This document shows positions 56,343-64,000 of a DNA stretch of 64,000 bases, one piece after another; position 1 is the first letter of the stretch, and each line of letters opens with the position of its first letter. The stretch is from NCBI RefSeq assembly GCF_003987555.1, contig NZ_NGJW01000011.1, positions 19,914 through 83,913 of the forward strand, written 5' to 3'. The DNA is from Vagococcus lutrae (GTDB taxonomy: Bacteria; Bacillota; Bacilli; Lactobacillales; Vagococcaceae). The position numbers and the translations under genes were made by a program. Below the pieces are notes generated by a model. It was given only the letters and a program-made list of their open reading frames with translations. It searched no databases and had not been told where the DNA came from.

Positions 56343-56380
56343 CCCTGTTTTCTAGAAAGAATTTGAGTGGAATGTGATGG

Positions 56381-56417
56381 GAAAAGAGGCTATCCGATAA
56401 GATCAGCCTCTTTTCTG
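56381..56417 (+). terminator. Hairpin after metG
   Basis: A perfect 11-bp stem (56381-56391 with 56405-56415) with a 13-base loop and a short T-rich tail; may only partly stop transcription into tatD. Confidence 0.65.
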
Positions 56418-56439
56418 TGTTTGAGAGGAGCGTTAATAT

Positions 56440-57214
56440 ATGATATTTGATACACATACGCATTTGAATGTACCACAATTTGCTGAGGACTTGGATGAAA
56501 CAATTGCACGCGCTCATGAGTATGGTGTAAATGAAATGGCAGTGGTTGGTTTTGACCAGCCAACAATTGAAAAAAGTCTGCAGTTAAGTGAAAAGTATCC
56601 TGAGATATATAGTATTATTGGTTGGCATCCAACTGAAGCAGGAAGCTATACACCGGCAGTCGAAAAACAACTGTATCAGTGGTTTGATTCATCAGATAAA
56701 ATCGTGGCTTTAGGTGAAATTGGGCTGGATTATTACTGGATGAATGATTCTAAAGAAGTTCAAACAAAGGTTTTTCGTCGACAGATTGCAATGGCAAAGG
56801 AACTTGGTTTGCCGTTTAGTGTACACACGCGAGACGCTTTGGCCGATACGTATCAAGTGCTAAAAGAAGAAAAGGTGGGCGCTCAAGGCGGTATTATGCA
56901 CAGTTTTAGTGGAGATTGGGAATGGGCGCAACGCTTTTTAGATTTAGGCATGATGATTTCTTTAAGTGGTGTTGTGACGTTTAAAAAAGCACTAGAAGTA
57001 AAAGAAGTAGCTAAAAATGTACCGCTTGACGCTCTTTTAGTTGAAACAGATGCCCCGTACTTAGCTCCAGTTCCTTATCGCGGCAAACGTAATGAGCCTG
57101 GCTATACGTCCTATGTCGTAGATGAGATTGCGAGTTTACGTGGCGATACGCGAGACAATATCGCACGTCAAACACGAGCGAATGCCTATCGTTTATTTCA
57201 GTTAGGAGAGGAAT

Positions 57215-57231
<17 letters not shown>
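56440..57231 (+). CDS. TatD-family metal-dependent DNase
   Basis: 263 residues. Metal-site DTHTHLN at the start, GEIGLDYYW, PFSVHTRDA, MHSFSGDWEWA and LVETDAPYLAP. A 3'-5' exonuclease/amidohydrolase-fold enzyme. The start follows GAGAGGAGCGTTAATAT. Overlaps rnmV by 17 bases. Confidence 0.94.
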
Positions 57232-58673
<1,442 letters not shown>

Positions 58674-58674
58674 T

Positions 58675-58716
58675 AAAAATCCCCGATTCTTTTTATAAAG
58701 AGTCGGGGATTTTTAT
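58675..58716 (+). terminator. Terminator of rsmA
   Basis: Stem of about 16 bp (58675-58690 region with 58701-58716) and a T run. Confidence 0.88.
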
Positions 58717-58773
58717 TATTTATAAATTTCTGACCATTTCATCAAAGTAATGATCTAGAAAAGGGGGGCTGTT

Positions 58774-59877
58774 TTAGCGGATGACTTCTTCTGAATCAAC
58801 ATCAAAGAAGTGAGATTTGTTTAAATTGAATGCAAGATCAACTCTTTGACCTGGACGGTAAGTTGAGCGAGCATCTACTTTAGAGATAAACTCAGTATCA
58901 CCCACAACTGTATATAACATGGTTTCTGCACCTAATAATTCTGAAACGACTACTTCTGCATTTACGACAGAATCTGGTTGTGCTTCTAGAGCGATTGGCT
59001 CTGTATGAATATCTTCTGGACGAATACCGAAAACAAGTTTTTTACCTTCGTAACCTTTTTCTTTCAAGACTTTATTGCGTCCTTCTGGTAGTAAAAGGTT
59101 AAGGCCATGTTCATTTGTAATACGGCCATCTTTTAATGTAACGTTAAAGAAGTTCATAGCAGGAGAACCAATGAAACCAGCGACAAACACGTTATTTGGA
59201 GTGTCGTAAACTTCTTTTGGAGAACCGATTTGTTGTACAAAACCGTCTTTCATAATAACAATGCGGTCAGCCATAGTCATCGCTTCTGTTTGGTCATGGG
59301 TAACGTAAATCGTTGTTGTCTCTAAGCGTTGGTGTAATTTAGCAATTTCAGCACGCATCGCTACACGCAATTTAGCATCTAAGTTTGATAAAGGCTCATC
59401 CATTAAGAACACTTTTGCGTCACGTACAATCGCACGACCTAATGCCACACGTTGACGTTGTCCACCAGAAAGCGCTGCAGGCTTACGGTCTAGGTATTCT
59501 GTTAAACCTAAGATTTGAGCCGCATTTTCAACACGCTCTTTAATTTCATCTTTTGGATATTTACGAAGTTTTAAACCAAACGCCATGTTATCATAAACGG
59601 TCATGTGAGGATATAGCGCATAGTTTTGGAAAACCATCGCAATGTCACGGTCTTTTGGTGCAACTTCGTTCATTAAAGTATCACCAATCCAAAGTTCTCC
59701 TTCAGAAATATCTTCTAAACCGGCCACCATTCTAAGTGTTGTAGATTTACCACAACCAGAAGGGCCAACGAACACGATAAATTCGCGATCTTTAATATCT
59801 AAGTTAAAATCAGTGACTGAATAAAAGTCATTACCGTCGTATTTTTTATGAATGTGTTTTAAAGCTATATCTACCAT
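58774..59877 (-). CDS. Sugar ABC transporter ATPase, MsmK/UgpC/MsmX type
   Basis: 367 residues. Walker A GPSGCGKST, signature LSGGQRQR, Walker B VFLMDEPLSNLDAKLR, then C-terminal TOBE/OB domain (about 240-367, GIRPEDIHTEP). This ATPase type is shared by several sugar importers in Firmicutes. No binding protein or permease gene is adjacent, which fits a stand-alone multi-purpose ATPase. A cre-like site lies within its promoter. Confidence 0.92.
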   Translation of the reverse strand: MVDIALKHIHKKYDGNDFYSVTDFNLDIKDREFIVFVGPSGCGKSTTLRMVAGLEDISEGELWIGDTLMNEVAPKDRDIAMVFQNYALYPHMTVYDNMAFGLKLRKYPKDEIKERVENAAQILGLTEYLDRKPAALSGGQRQRVALGRAIVRDAKVFLMDEPLSNLDAKLRVAMRAEIAKLHQRLETTTIYVTHDQTEAMTMADRIVIMKDGFVQQIGSPKEVYDTPNNVFVAGFIGSPAMNFFNVTLKDGRITNEHGLNLLLPEGRNKVLKEKGYEGKKLVFGIRPEDIHTEPIALEAQPDSVVNAEVVVSELLGAETMLYTVVGDTEFISKVDARSTYRPGQRVDLAFNLNKSHFFDVDSEEVIR

Positions 59878-59917
59878 GTGTTTTCACGCTCGCTTTTCTA
59901 ATTTTCTTTACAAACCA

Positions 59918-59947
59918 AGTATAAATGAAAGCGGTATTATTTAACAA
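59918..59947 (-). promoter_or_regulatory. Promoter of the sugar ABC ATPase gene with cre-like site
   Basis: Minus strand: TTGTTA (59947-59942), 18-base spacer, TATACT (59923-59918). TGAAAGCGGTATTA (59926-59939) within the spacer matches the cre consensus TGWAANCGNTNWCA with one mismatch, so CcpA binding would block the promoter. Read on the plus strand. Confidence 0.7.
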
Positions 59948-59951
59948 TGTG

Positions 59952-59963
59952 ATTGTGCACAAT
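59952..59963. promoter_or_regulatory. 12-bp palindrome between sugar ATPase gene and mgsA
   Basis: ATTGTGCACAAT, a perfect palindrome upstream of the -35 of the minus-strand promoter and about 40 bases before the mgsA -10. No regulator is assigned. The TTGTGCACAA core also occurs at 6936-6945. Confidence 0.5.
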
Positions 59964-59997
59964 GATTTCGTCTTTTTTTTCGTCAATCTGACAAGTA

Positions 59998-60006
59998 TGG
60001 TACAAT
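59998..60006 (+). promoter_or_regulatory. mgsA promoter, extended -10
   Basis: TG (59998-59999), G, TACAAT (60001-60006), about 25 bases before mgsA; no clear -35. Confidence 0.55.
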
Positions 60007-60031
60007 GAAAAGAAAAAAGGAGCCGACTATT

Positions 60032-60439
60032 ATGAAAATCGCCTTAATTGCACACGACCGTAAAAAAACGGAAATGGTGCGCCTTGTTAAAGCTTATCAG
60101 CCGATATTTGAAAAGCATGAACTATTTGCGACGGGAACGACTGGTGGTAGAATTGCTGACGAAACGGGTTTGCCTGTTCATCGTTTTAACTCAGGACCTT
60201 TAGGTGGCGACCAACAGATTGGTGCTAAAGTATCAGAGAATGAAATGGATATGGTGATTTTTTTGCGTGATCCATTGACGGCACAACCACACGAACCAGA
60301 TGTCAGTGCGTTAATTCGCTTATGCGATGTTTATGAAGTACCGCTTGCGACCAATAGTGGAACGGCAGAAGTATTAATTCGTGGATTGGAAAAACATTTA
60401 CTTGATTTTAGATATGTCGCAGAAGAACCGCATTTATAA
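60032..60439 (+). CDS. mgsA: Methylglyoxal synthase
   Basis: 135 residues: [34 protein letters not shown] (catalytic Asp in GGDQ) and [17 protein letters not shown]. It converts dihydroxyacetone phosphate to methylglyoxal, a bypass of lower glycolysis under phosphate limitation. The start at 60032 follows AAAAGGAGCCGACTATT; an in-frame ATG at 60005 overlaps the promoter. No clear terminator before the folT leader. Confidence 0.93.
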   Translation: MKIALIAHDRKKTEMVRLVKAYQPIFEKHELFATGTTGGRIADETGLPVHRFNSGPLGGDQQIGAKVSENEMDMVIFLRDPLTAQPHEPDVSALIRLCDVYEVPLATNSGTAEVLIRGLEKHLLDFRYVAEEPHL

Positions 60440-60502
60440 GTCCATCGTTTCATTTTTAAAAGTAGTGTGGTAAGATGATATCGGTAGAAATACCAAAAAT
60501 AC

Positions 60503-60614
60503 AGAGTAGAAAATAAAGCGTTAAGTGCCGACGGGATGGGATGTTGCCTGTTGGACGAAGAATTTATTTCGCGATTTTATTTTCGCATTCGCTGCATTAC
60601 TATGTAGCAACTCT
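60503..60614 (+). promoter_or_regulatory. Tetrahydrofolate (THF) riboswitch upstream of folT
   Basis: The segment carries the THF-riboswitch landmarks: closing stem AGAGT (60503-60507) with ACTCT (60610-60614), GCGTTAAGTG (60518-60527), GGGATGGGATGTTG (60533-60546), GACGAA (60554-60559) and the 3' part GCATTCGCTGCATT (60585-60598). It ends just before the folT binding site, so it most likely controls translation start. Confidence 0.88.
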
Positions 60615-60633
60615 ATCAAAGGAGTGCTTCAAA

Positions 60634-61158
60634 ATGAAACAACATTTACAAAGTAAACAAATTGCCTTGATGGGTATGCTTATGGCGTTACAATTAATTG
60701 TGACGCGCTTTTTAGCATTGGAAACGCCGATTGTACGCATTAGCTTTTTGTTTATACCGACTGTCATAATGGCGATGATTTTTGGTCCTTGGTTGACAGG
60801 AATCGGGAGTACCTTATCAGATTTTATCGGCATATTCTTATTTCCAAAGTCTGCTCCATACTTTCCGGGATTTTCACTATCAGCTTTTTTAACCGGAGTC
60901 ATTTATGGACATTTCTTTTATCGAAAGGAAATCACGTTGAAAAGAGTGATTATTGCTAACGTTCTTGTCACGTTTATTATCGATTTAGGACTTAACACAC
61001 TTTGGCTCTATATGATTATGAATAAAGGAATGTGGGCGTTACTCCCCACCCGATTAGTAACAAATGGTATCATGTTACCGATTCGAATTATTGTAATATA
61101 TAGTATGGGTCAAAAGAATGTTTTGACTCAGAAGATTAATCAATATGTTATAAAATAA
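60634..61158 (+). CDS. folT: Folate ECF transporter S component FolT
   Basis: 174 residues, about six membrane segments: IALMGMLMALQLIVTRFL, RISFLFIPTVIMAMIFGPW, and the loop LFPKSAPYFPGFSLSAFLTGVIYG typical of FolT. It binds folate and joins the shared ECF energising module encoded elsewhere. The ATG at 60634 follows TCAAAGGAGTGCTTCAAA; an extension upstream to 60541 covers the riboswitch and is not coding. Folate assignment is strengthened by the THF riboswitch. Confidence 0.92.
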   Translation: MKQHLQSKQIALMGMLMALQLIVTRFLALETPIVRISFLFIPTVIMAMIFGPWLTGIGSTLSDFIGIFLFPKSAPYFPGFSLSAFLTGVIYGHFFYRKEITLKRVIIANVLVTFIIDLGLNTLWLYMIMNKGMWALLPTRLVTNGIMLPIRIIVIYSMGQKNVLTQKINQYVIK

Positions 61159-61192
61159 GTAACCAAAGGATTAACATCCCAAATCCTTTTCA

Positions 61193-61218
61193 AGCCTTAG
61201 CGAGAGCTAGGGCTTTTT
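61193..61218 (+). terminator. Terminator of folT
   Basis: A 9-bp stem with one G-T pair (61193-61201 region with 61206-61214) closed by GAGA, followed by T residues. Confidence 0.7.
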
Positions 61219-61311
61219 ATATAAGCAAAAAGAGAGAAACGGTTGAATAATCATATGAATTTCGATAGAATGAAAAGGGACTATATTAAAAAGGAAGGAT
61301 TGTGAGATAGT

Positions 61312-62316
61312 GTGACAGACCAACGGTTAGAAACGGTATATAAAGCTCTTTATCAAATGGCTAAGCAAACGGCTAAGCGTGAGCACGTTTCTTTTTTTGA
61401 ATCATTAGTGCAAGTTGGAAATAAAATTCTCGATGTTCGAGAAGAAGCAACGCTAACTGACAATCAACAAGAACTTTCAAAAGAGACATTAGATTTTCTT
61501 TCGTTAGTACAATCGTCGGAATTAAAAGCAGAAGAATGGCGGAAAGTATGGCAGTGGACGCTTTTAAAAGGCTTGACGGAAGAGCCATTACAAGCGAACC
61601 ATCAACTAACACCTGATGCCATCGGATATTTTATCGGCTTTTTAGTGGAGAAGTTACTTGGCAATGACAAGACGTCTGTTGCGATTATGGATCCTGCCGT
61701 TGGAACGGGTAATTTACTATTAGCCGTCATGAATAGTTTGGCTGAACAGAAAAATCAGGTAGTTGGATTTGGAGTAGAAGTAGACGATACGCTTATCGCG
61801 TTGGCTGCTATTATCTCCAACTTATCTCAAAACTCTGTAACTCTTTATCATCAGGATGCTATGAGACCGTTACTTCTTGACCCAGTAGATATTGCGGTGG
61901 GTGATTTGCCGATTGGCTACTATCCGGACGATGAACGGGCGGCAGCGTTTGAGATGAGTATGGAGGAAGGGCACACCTATGCTCATCATTTATTAATCGA
62001 GCAGAGTATGAATCATGTGAAAGAAGCAGGGTTTGGTTTGTTCTTAGTGCCACGAGCGTTTTTATCCATGCCACAAAGTCACAAATTTAAGGAATGGATT
62101 CAACGTTCAGTTTATTTACAAGCGATTATCGCGTTACCCCAAAACCTCTTTAAAAATGAAGCTTCAGAGAAGTCCATTATCATTCTTCAAAATAAAGGGG
62201 CACAGAGTAAACAAGCAGAAGTCTTAGCTGCTTCATTAACATCATTACAGGATATCACTGCTTTAAGTCGATTTTTTGATGAATTTGATGCTTGGCAGAT
62301 GAATAATTTAAAATAA
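61312..62316 (+). CDS. Class I SAM-dependent methyltransferase, YtxK-like
   Basis: 334 residues. AdoMet-binding [14 protein letters not shown] and, in place of a DNA-methylase [17 protein letters not shown]; then a [10 protein letters not shown] stretch. It belongs to the N6-adenine-methylase-like group found before ackA in many Firmicutes. Target unknown. GTG start at 61312 with AAGGAAGG 13 bases before it; a closer in-frame start was not found. Fourteen bases precede ackA, so they are one operon. Confidence 0.88.
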   Translation: MTDQRLETVYKALYQMAKQTAKREHVSFFESLVQVGNKILDVREEATLTDNQQELSKETLDFLSLVQSSELKAEEWRKVWQWTLLKGLTEEPLQANHQLTPDAIGYFIGFLVEKLLGNDKTSVAIMDPAVGTGNLLLAVMNSLAEQKNQVVGFGVEVDDTLIALAAIISNLSQNSVTLYHQDAMRPLLLDPVDIAVGDLPIGYYPDDERAAAFEMSMEEGHTYAHHLLIEQSMNHVKEAGFGLFLVPRAFLSMPQSHKFKEWIQRSVYLQAIIALPQNLFKNEASEKSIIILQNKGAQSKQAEVLAASLTSLQDITALSRFFDEFDAWQMNNLK

Positions 62317-62329
62317 AAGGAGAATATTT

Positions 62330-63511
62330 ATGTCTAAAACAATTGCAATTAATGCAGGTAGTTCTAGTTTAAAATGGCAAATCTTTGAAATGCCAGAAGA
62401 AACAGTTATCGCGAAAGGTATCGTTGAAAGAATTGGTTTAAATGACTCAATCTTTACTATTTCTTACGGAGAAGGCGAAAAATTCCATAATGTCTTAGAT
62501 ATTCCAGATCATGAATTTGCTGTGAATATGTTATTAGACAAGTTAACTGAGCTAAACATTGTGTCATCTTTAGAAGAAATTGAAGGTGCTGGACATCGCG
62601 TGGTAGCTGGGGGAGAATACTTTAAAGAATCAGCATTAGTGACAGCAGATGCCTTAGCGAAAATTGAAGAATTAGGAGAATTTGCACCACTTCATAACCC
62701 AGCAGAAGCGAAAGTGATTCGTGTTTTTGAAAAATTATTACCACACACAGTGAATGTGGCAGTTTTTGATACATCATTCCACACGACAATGCCTGCTGAA
62801 AACTATTTATATAGTATCCCAATGGAATATTATGAAAAACATAAAGCACGTAAATACGGTGCACATGGTACAAGTCATCGTTATGTTTCAGAGCGTGCAG
62901 CAGAAATGTTAGGCAAACCAATTGAAGAAACTAAGATTATCACTTGTCACTTAGGTAATGGTGCTTCTATTACGGCAGTTGAAGGTGGTAAATCAATCGA
63001 TACTTCTATGGGATTCACACCGTTAGCGGGTGTTACTATGGGGACACGTTCGGGTGATATTGATGCGTCAATCTTACCATACATCATGAAAAAAGAAGGT
63101 ATGACGGATATCAACGAAATGGTTGATATTTTAAATAAAAAATCAGGACTACTTGGTTTATCAGGCATTTCAAGTGATATGCGTGATGTTCAAGCATCTG
63201 ATACAGAGAATGCTAAGACGGCTCTAGCTATTTTTATTAACCGTGTTCAAAAGTATATTGGTAGTTATGTTGCCGTTATGAATGGTGTCGACGCTATCGT
63301 CTTTACAGCTGGAATTGGCGAAAATGCGATTGAATTACGTCGTGACATTATTAATGGCATGACATGGTTTGGTTGTGAAATTGATGACGAGAAAAACAAT
63401 ATCCGTGGAGAAGAACGTGTGATTTCTACTGATGATTCTTCGGTTAAGGTGTTATTAGTGCCGACAGACGAAGAAGTAATGATTGCTCGTGACGTAGAAG
63501 CTTTAAAATAA
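62330..63511 (+). CDS. ackA: Acetate kinase
   Basis: 393 residues: [15 protein letters not shown] at the start, [53 protein letters not shown] and FTAGIGENA. It converts acetyl phosphate + ADP to acetate + ATP. The start follows AAAGGAGAATATTT. An ISL3-type element begins 2 bases after the stop codon and supplies the transcription terminator. Confidence 0.97.
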   Translation: MSKTIAINAGSSSLKWQIFEMPEETVIAKGIVERIGLNDSIFTISYGEGEKFHNVLDIPDHEFAVNMLLDKLTELNIVSSLEEIEGAGHRVVAGGEYFKESALVTADALAKIEELGEFAPLHNPAEAKVIRVFEKLLPHTVNVAVFDTSFHTTMPAENYLYSIPMEYYEKHKARKYGAHGTSHRYVSERAAEMLGKPIEETKIITCHLGNGASITAVEGGKSIDTSMGFTPLAGVTMGTRSGDIDASILPYIMKKEGMTDINEMVDILNKKSGLLGLSGISSDMRDVQASDTENAKTALAIFINRVQKYIGSYVAVMNGVDAIVFTAGIGENAIELRRDIINGMTWFGCEIDDEKNNIRGEERVISTDDSSVKVLLVPTDEEVMIARDVEALK

Positions 63512-63526
63512 TCGGCTCTATAATTT

Positions 63527-63569
63527 AAAGGACTGATGAATCAAAAAAATGATTCGTCAGCCCTTTTTT
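63527..63569 (+). terminator. ISL3-borne hairpin acting as ackA terminator
   Basis: Stem 63527-63543 pairs with 63550-63566 with one mismatch and one G-T pair and a loop of six A, followed by a T run. It is internal to the IS terminal region. Confidence 0.75.
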
Positions 63570-63651
63570 AATTTTCTTAATTTTAGGTATTAAAAAGCAT
63601 ACCGTTCTCCTATATGATTAATTTACCACAAAAAAACAAACGGGAGGCGAT

Positions 63652-64000
63652 ATGCTCATGTCTAATGATATCAAAAAATTACTACGAATCATAGAGCCAA
63701 ATTTAATCACATCTGACATTTCTTACGAAATGGTAAAAGGACAACAAACATGTGTGGTGAACGCTACTTTTTCACCCCCTCTAACACCTTGTCATCATTG
63801 TGGTTCAACGGTGTATAACGAAAGTGGGAAACAAGTAGTCGTAAGAAATGGTAAGAAAAAAGCGGTCGTGCGCTTTGATCAATTTAATCATTTGCCTTTA
63901 ATTATGAACGTCGCAAAACAACGCTATACCTGTAAAAATTGTGCTCATCATTGGACCGCTACCCCTTATTTTGTCGAGAAAGGACACTCTATTTCAAGAC
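63652..64000 (+). CDS. ISL3-family transposase, 3' part outside the window
   Basis: The visible N-terminal 116 residues have the ISL3 zinc-ribbon pattern CHHCG then CKNCAHHW, preceded by MSNDIKKLLRII. The ATG at 63652 follows CGGGAGGCGAT; a second in-frame ATG two codons later (63658) has wider spacing to the same binding site and is also possible. The DDE catalytic region and stop lie beyond the window, so intactness cannot be judged. Confidence 0.88.
   Translation, partial: MLMSNDIKKLLRIIEPNLITSDISYEMVKGQQTCVVNATFSPPLTPCHHCGSTVYNESGKQVVVRNGKKKAVVRFDQFNHLPLIMNVAKQRYTCKNCAHHWTATPYFVEKGHSISR

Larger units (their letters stand above)
63514..64000 (+). mobile_element. ISL3-family insertion sequence, left part
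   Basis: The element is taken to start at 63514 (GGCTCTATAATTTAAAGG), directly after ackA, because the same 30 bases occur in reverse at 1824-1853. The transposase gene runs in from 63652 and off the window. The right terminal repeat and target duplication are not visible. Confidence 0.75.

Overview
The window reads as chromosomal DNA from a low-GC Gram-positive bacterium of the Lactobacillales, most like Enterococcaceae (Vagococcus- or Enterococcus-like). Supporting signs are class C (pilus) sortases, an OpuC osmolyte transporter, a comEA-comEB-comEC operon, AGGAGG-type ribosome binding sites, TTGACA/TATAAT-type promoters, lysine and tetrahydrofolate riboswitches, a DtxR/EfaR-like metal regulator and an acetate kinase gene preceded by a YtxK-like methylase. 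The genus is inference. I saw no rRNA, tRNA or CRISPR.

Layout: 1-1.86 kb holds the end of a pilus locus, two tandem class C sortases, the second with an unusual C-terminal domain. 1.86-5.35 kb is a heterodimeric ABC exporter (minus strand). 5.4-6.9 kb holds a YwlG-family gene and rplY, followed by a cluster of perfect DnaA boxes. 7.1-9.7 kb is a two-gene amino-acid importer behind a lysine riboswitch. 9.75-14.0 kb has a small membrane protein and the SbcCD-like pair yhaN/yhaO. 14.1-17.1 kb has rpsD with a long leader and feoAB with a palindromic metal-regulator-type operator. 17.2-22.1 kb has comEA-comEB-comEC, holA and the convergent rpsT. 22.3-26.1 kb has a Pit phosphate transporter with its DUF47 partner and a P1B-4 (iron/cobalt type) efflux ATPase preceded by Fur-box-like repeats. 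26.2-32.0 kb has uppP and an AraC-controlled cluster of two Gfo/Idh/MocA oxidoreductases, a ThuA-like protein and a TIM-barrel isomerase. 32.1-39.4 kb has zwf, the DtxR-family regulator, an unknown gene with an acyl-ACP thioesterase, and opuCABCD. 39.5-49.6 kb has an AlaT-like aminotransferase, pgsA, an Rgg-like regulator, nagA plus an acetyltransferase, a P-type ATPase, a Cof-type phosphatase, and divergent gnd and rpiR around a 19-bp inverted repeat. 49.7-58.7 kb has ppdK, a membrane glycerophosphodiesterase, and metG-tatD-rnmV-rsmA. 58.8-63.5 kb has a sugar-ABC ATPase with a cre-like promoter, mgsA, a THF riboswitch with folT, the YtxK-like methylase and ackA. From 63.51 kb an ISL3-family insertion sequence begins and runs off the end.

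Functional links: metal homeostasis recurs (FeoAB uptake, a DtxR-type regulator, Fe/Co-type efflux under Fur-like boxes). Central carbon flow is covered by zwf and gnd (oxidative pentose phosphate path), ppdK, mgsA and ackA. Two riboswitches assign substrates to otherwise generic transporters: lysine to the 7-9.4 kb ABC importer and folate to the ECF S component.

The items most worth a second look are the DnaA-box cluster at 6911-7051 away from dnaA, the sortase with a predicted cytoplasmic CnaB-like domain, the glycoside-oxidation-type cluster at 27.2-32.0 kb, the rpiR/gnd inverted repeat, the Fur-box array, and an ISL3 terminal repeat that appears at both ends of the window and serves as a transcription terminator.
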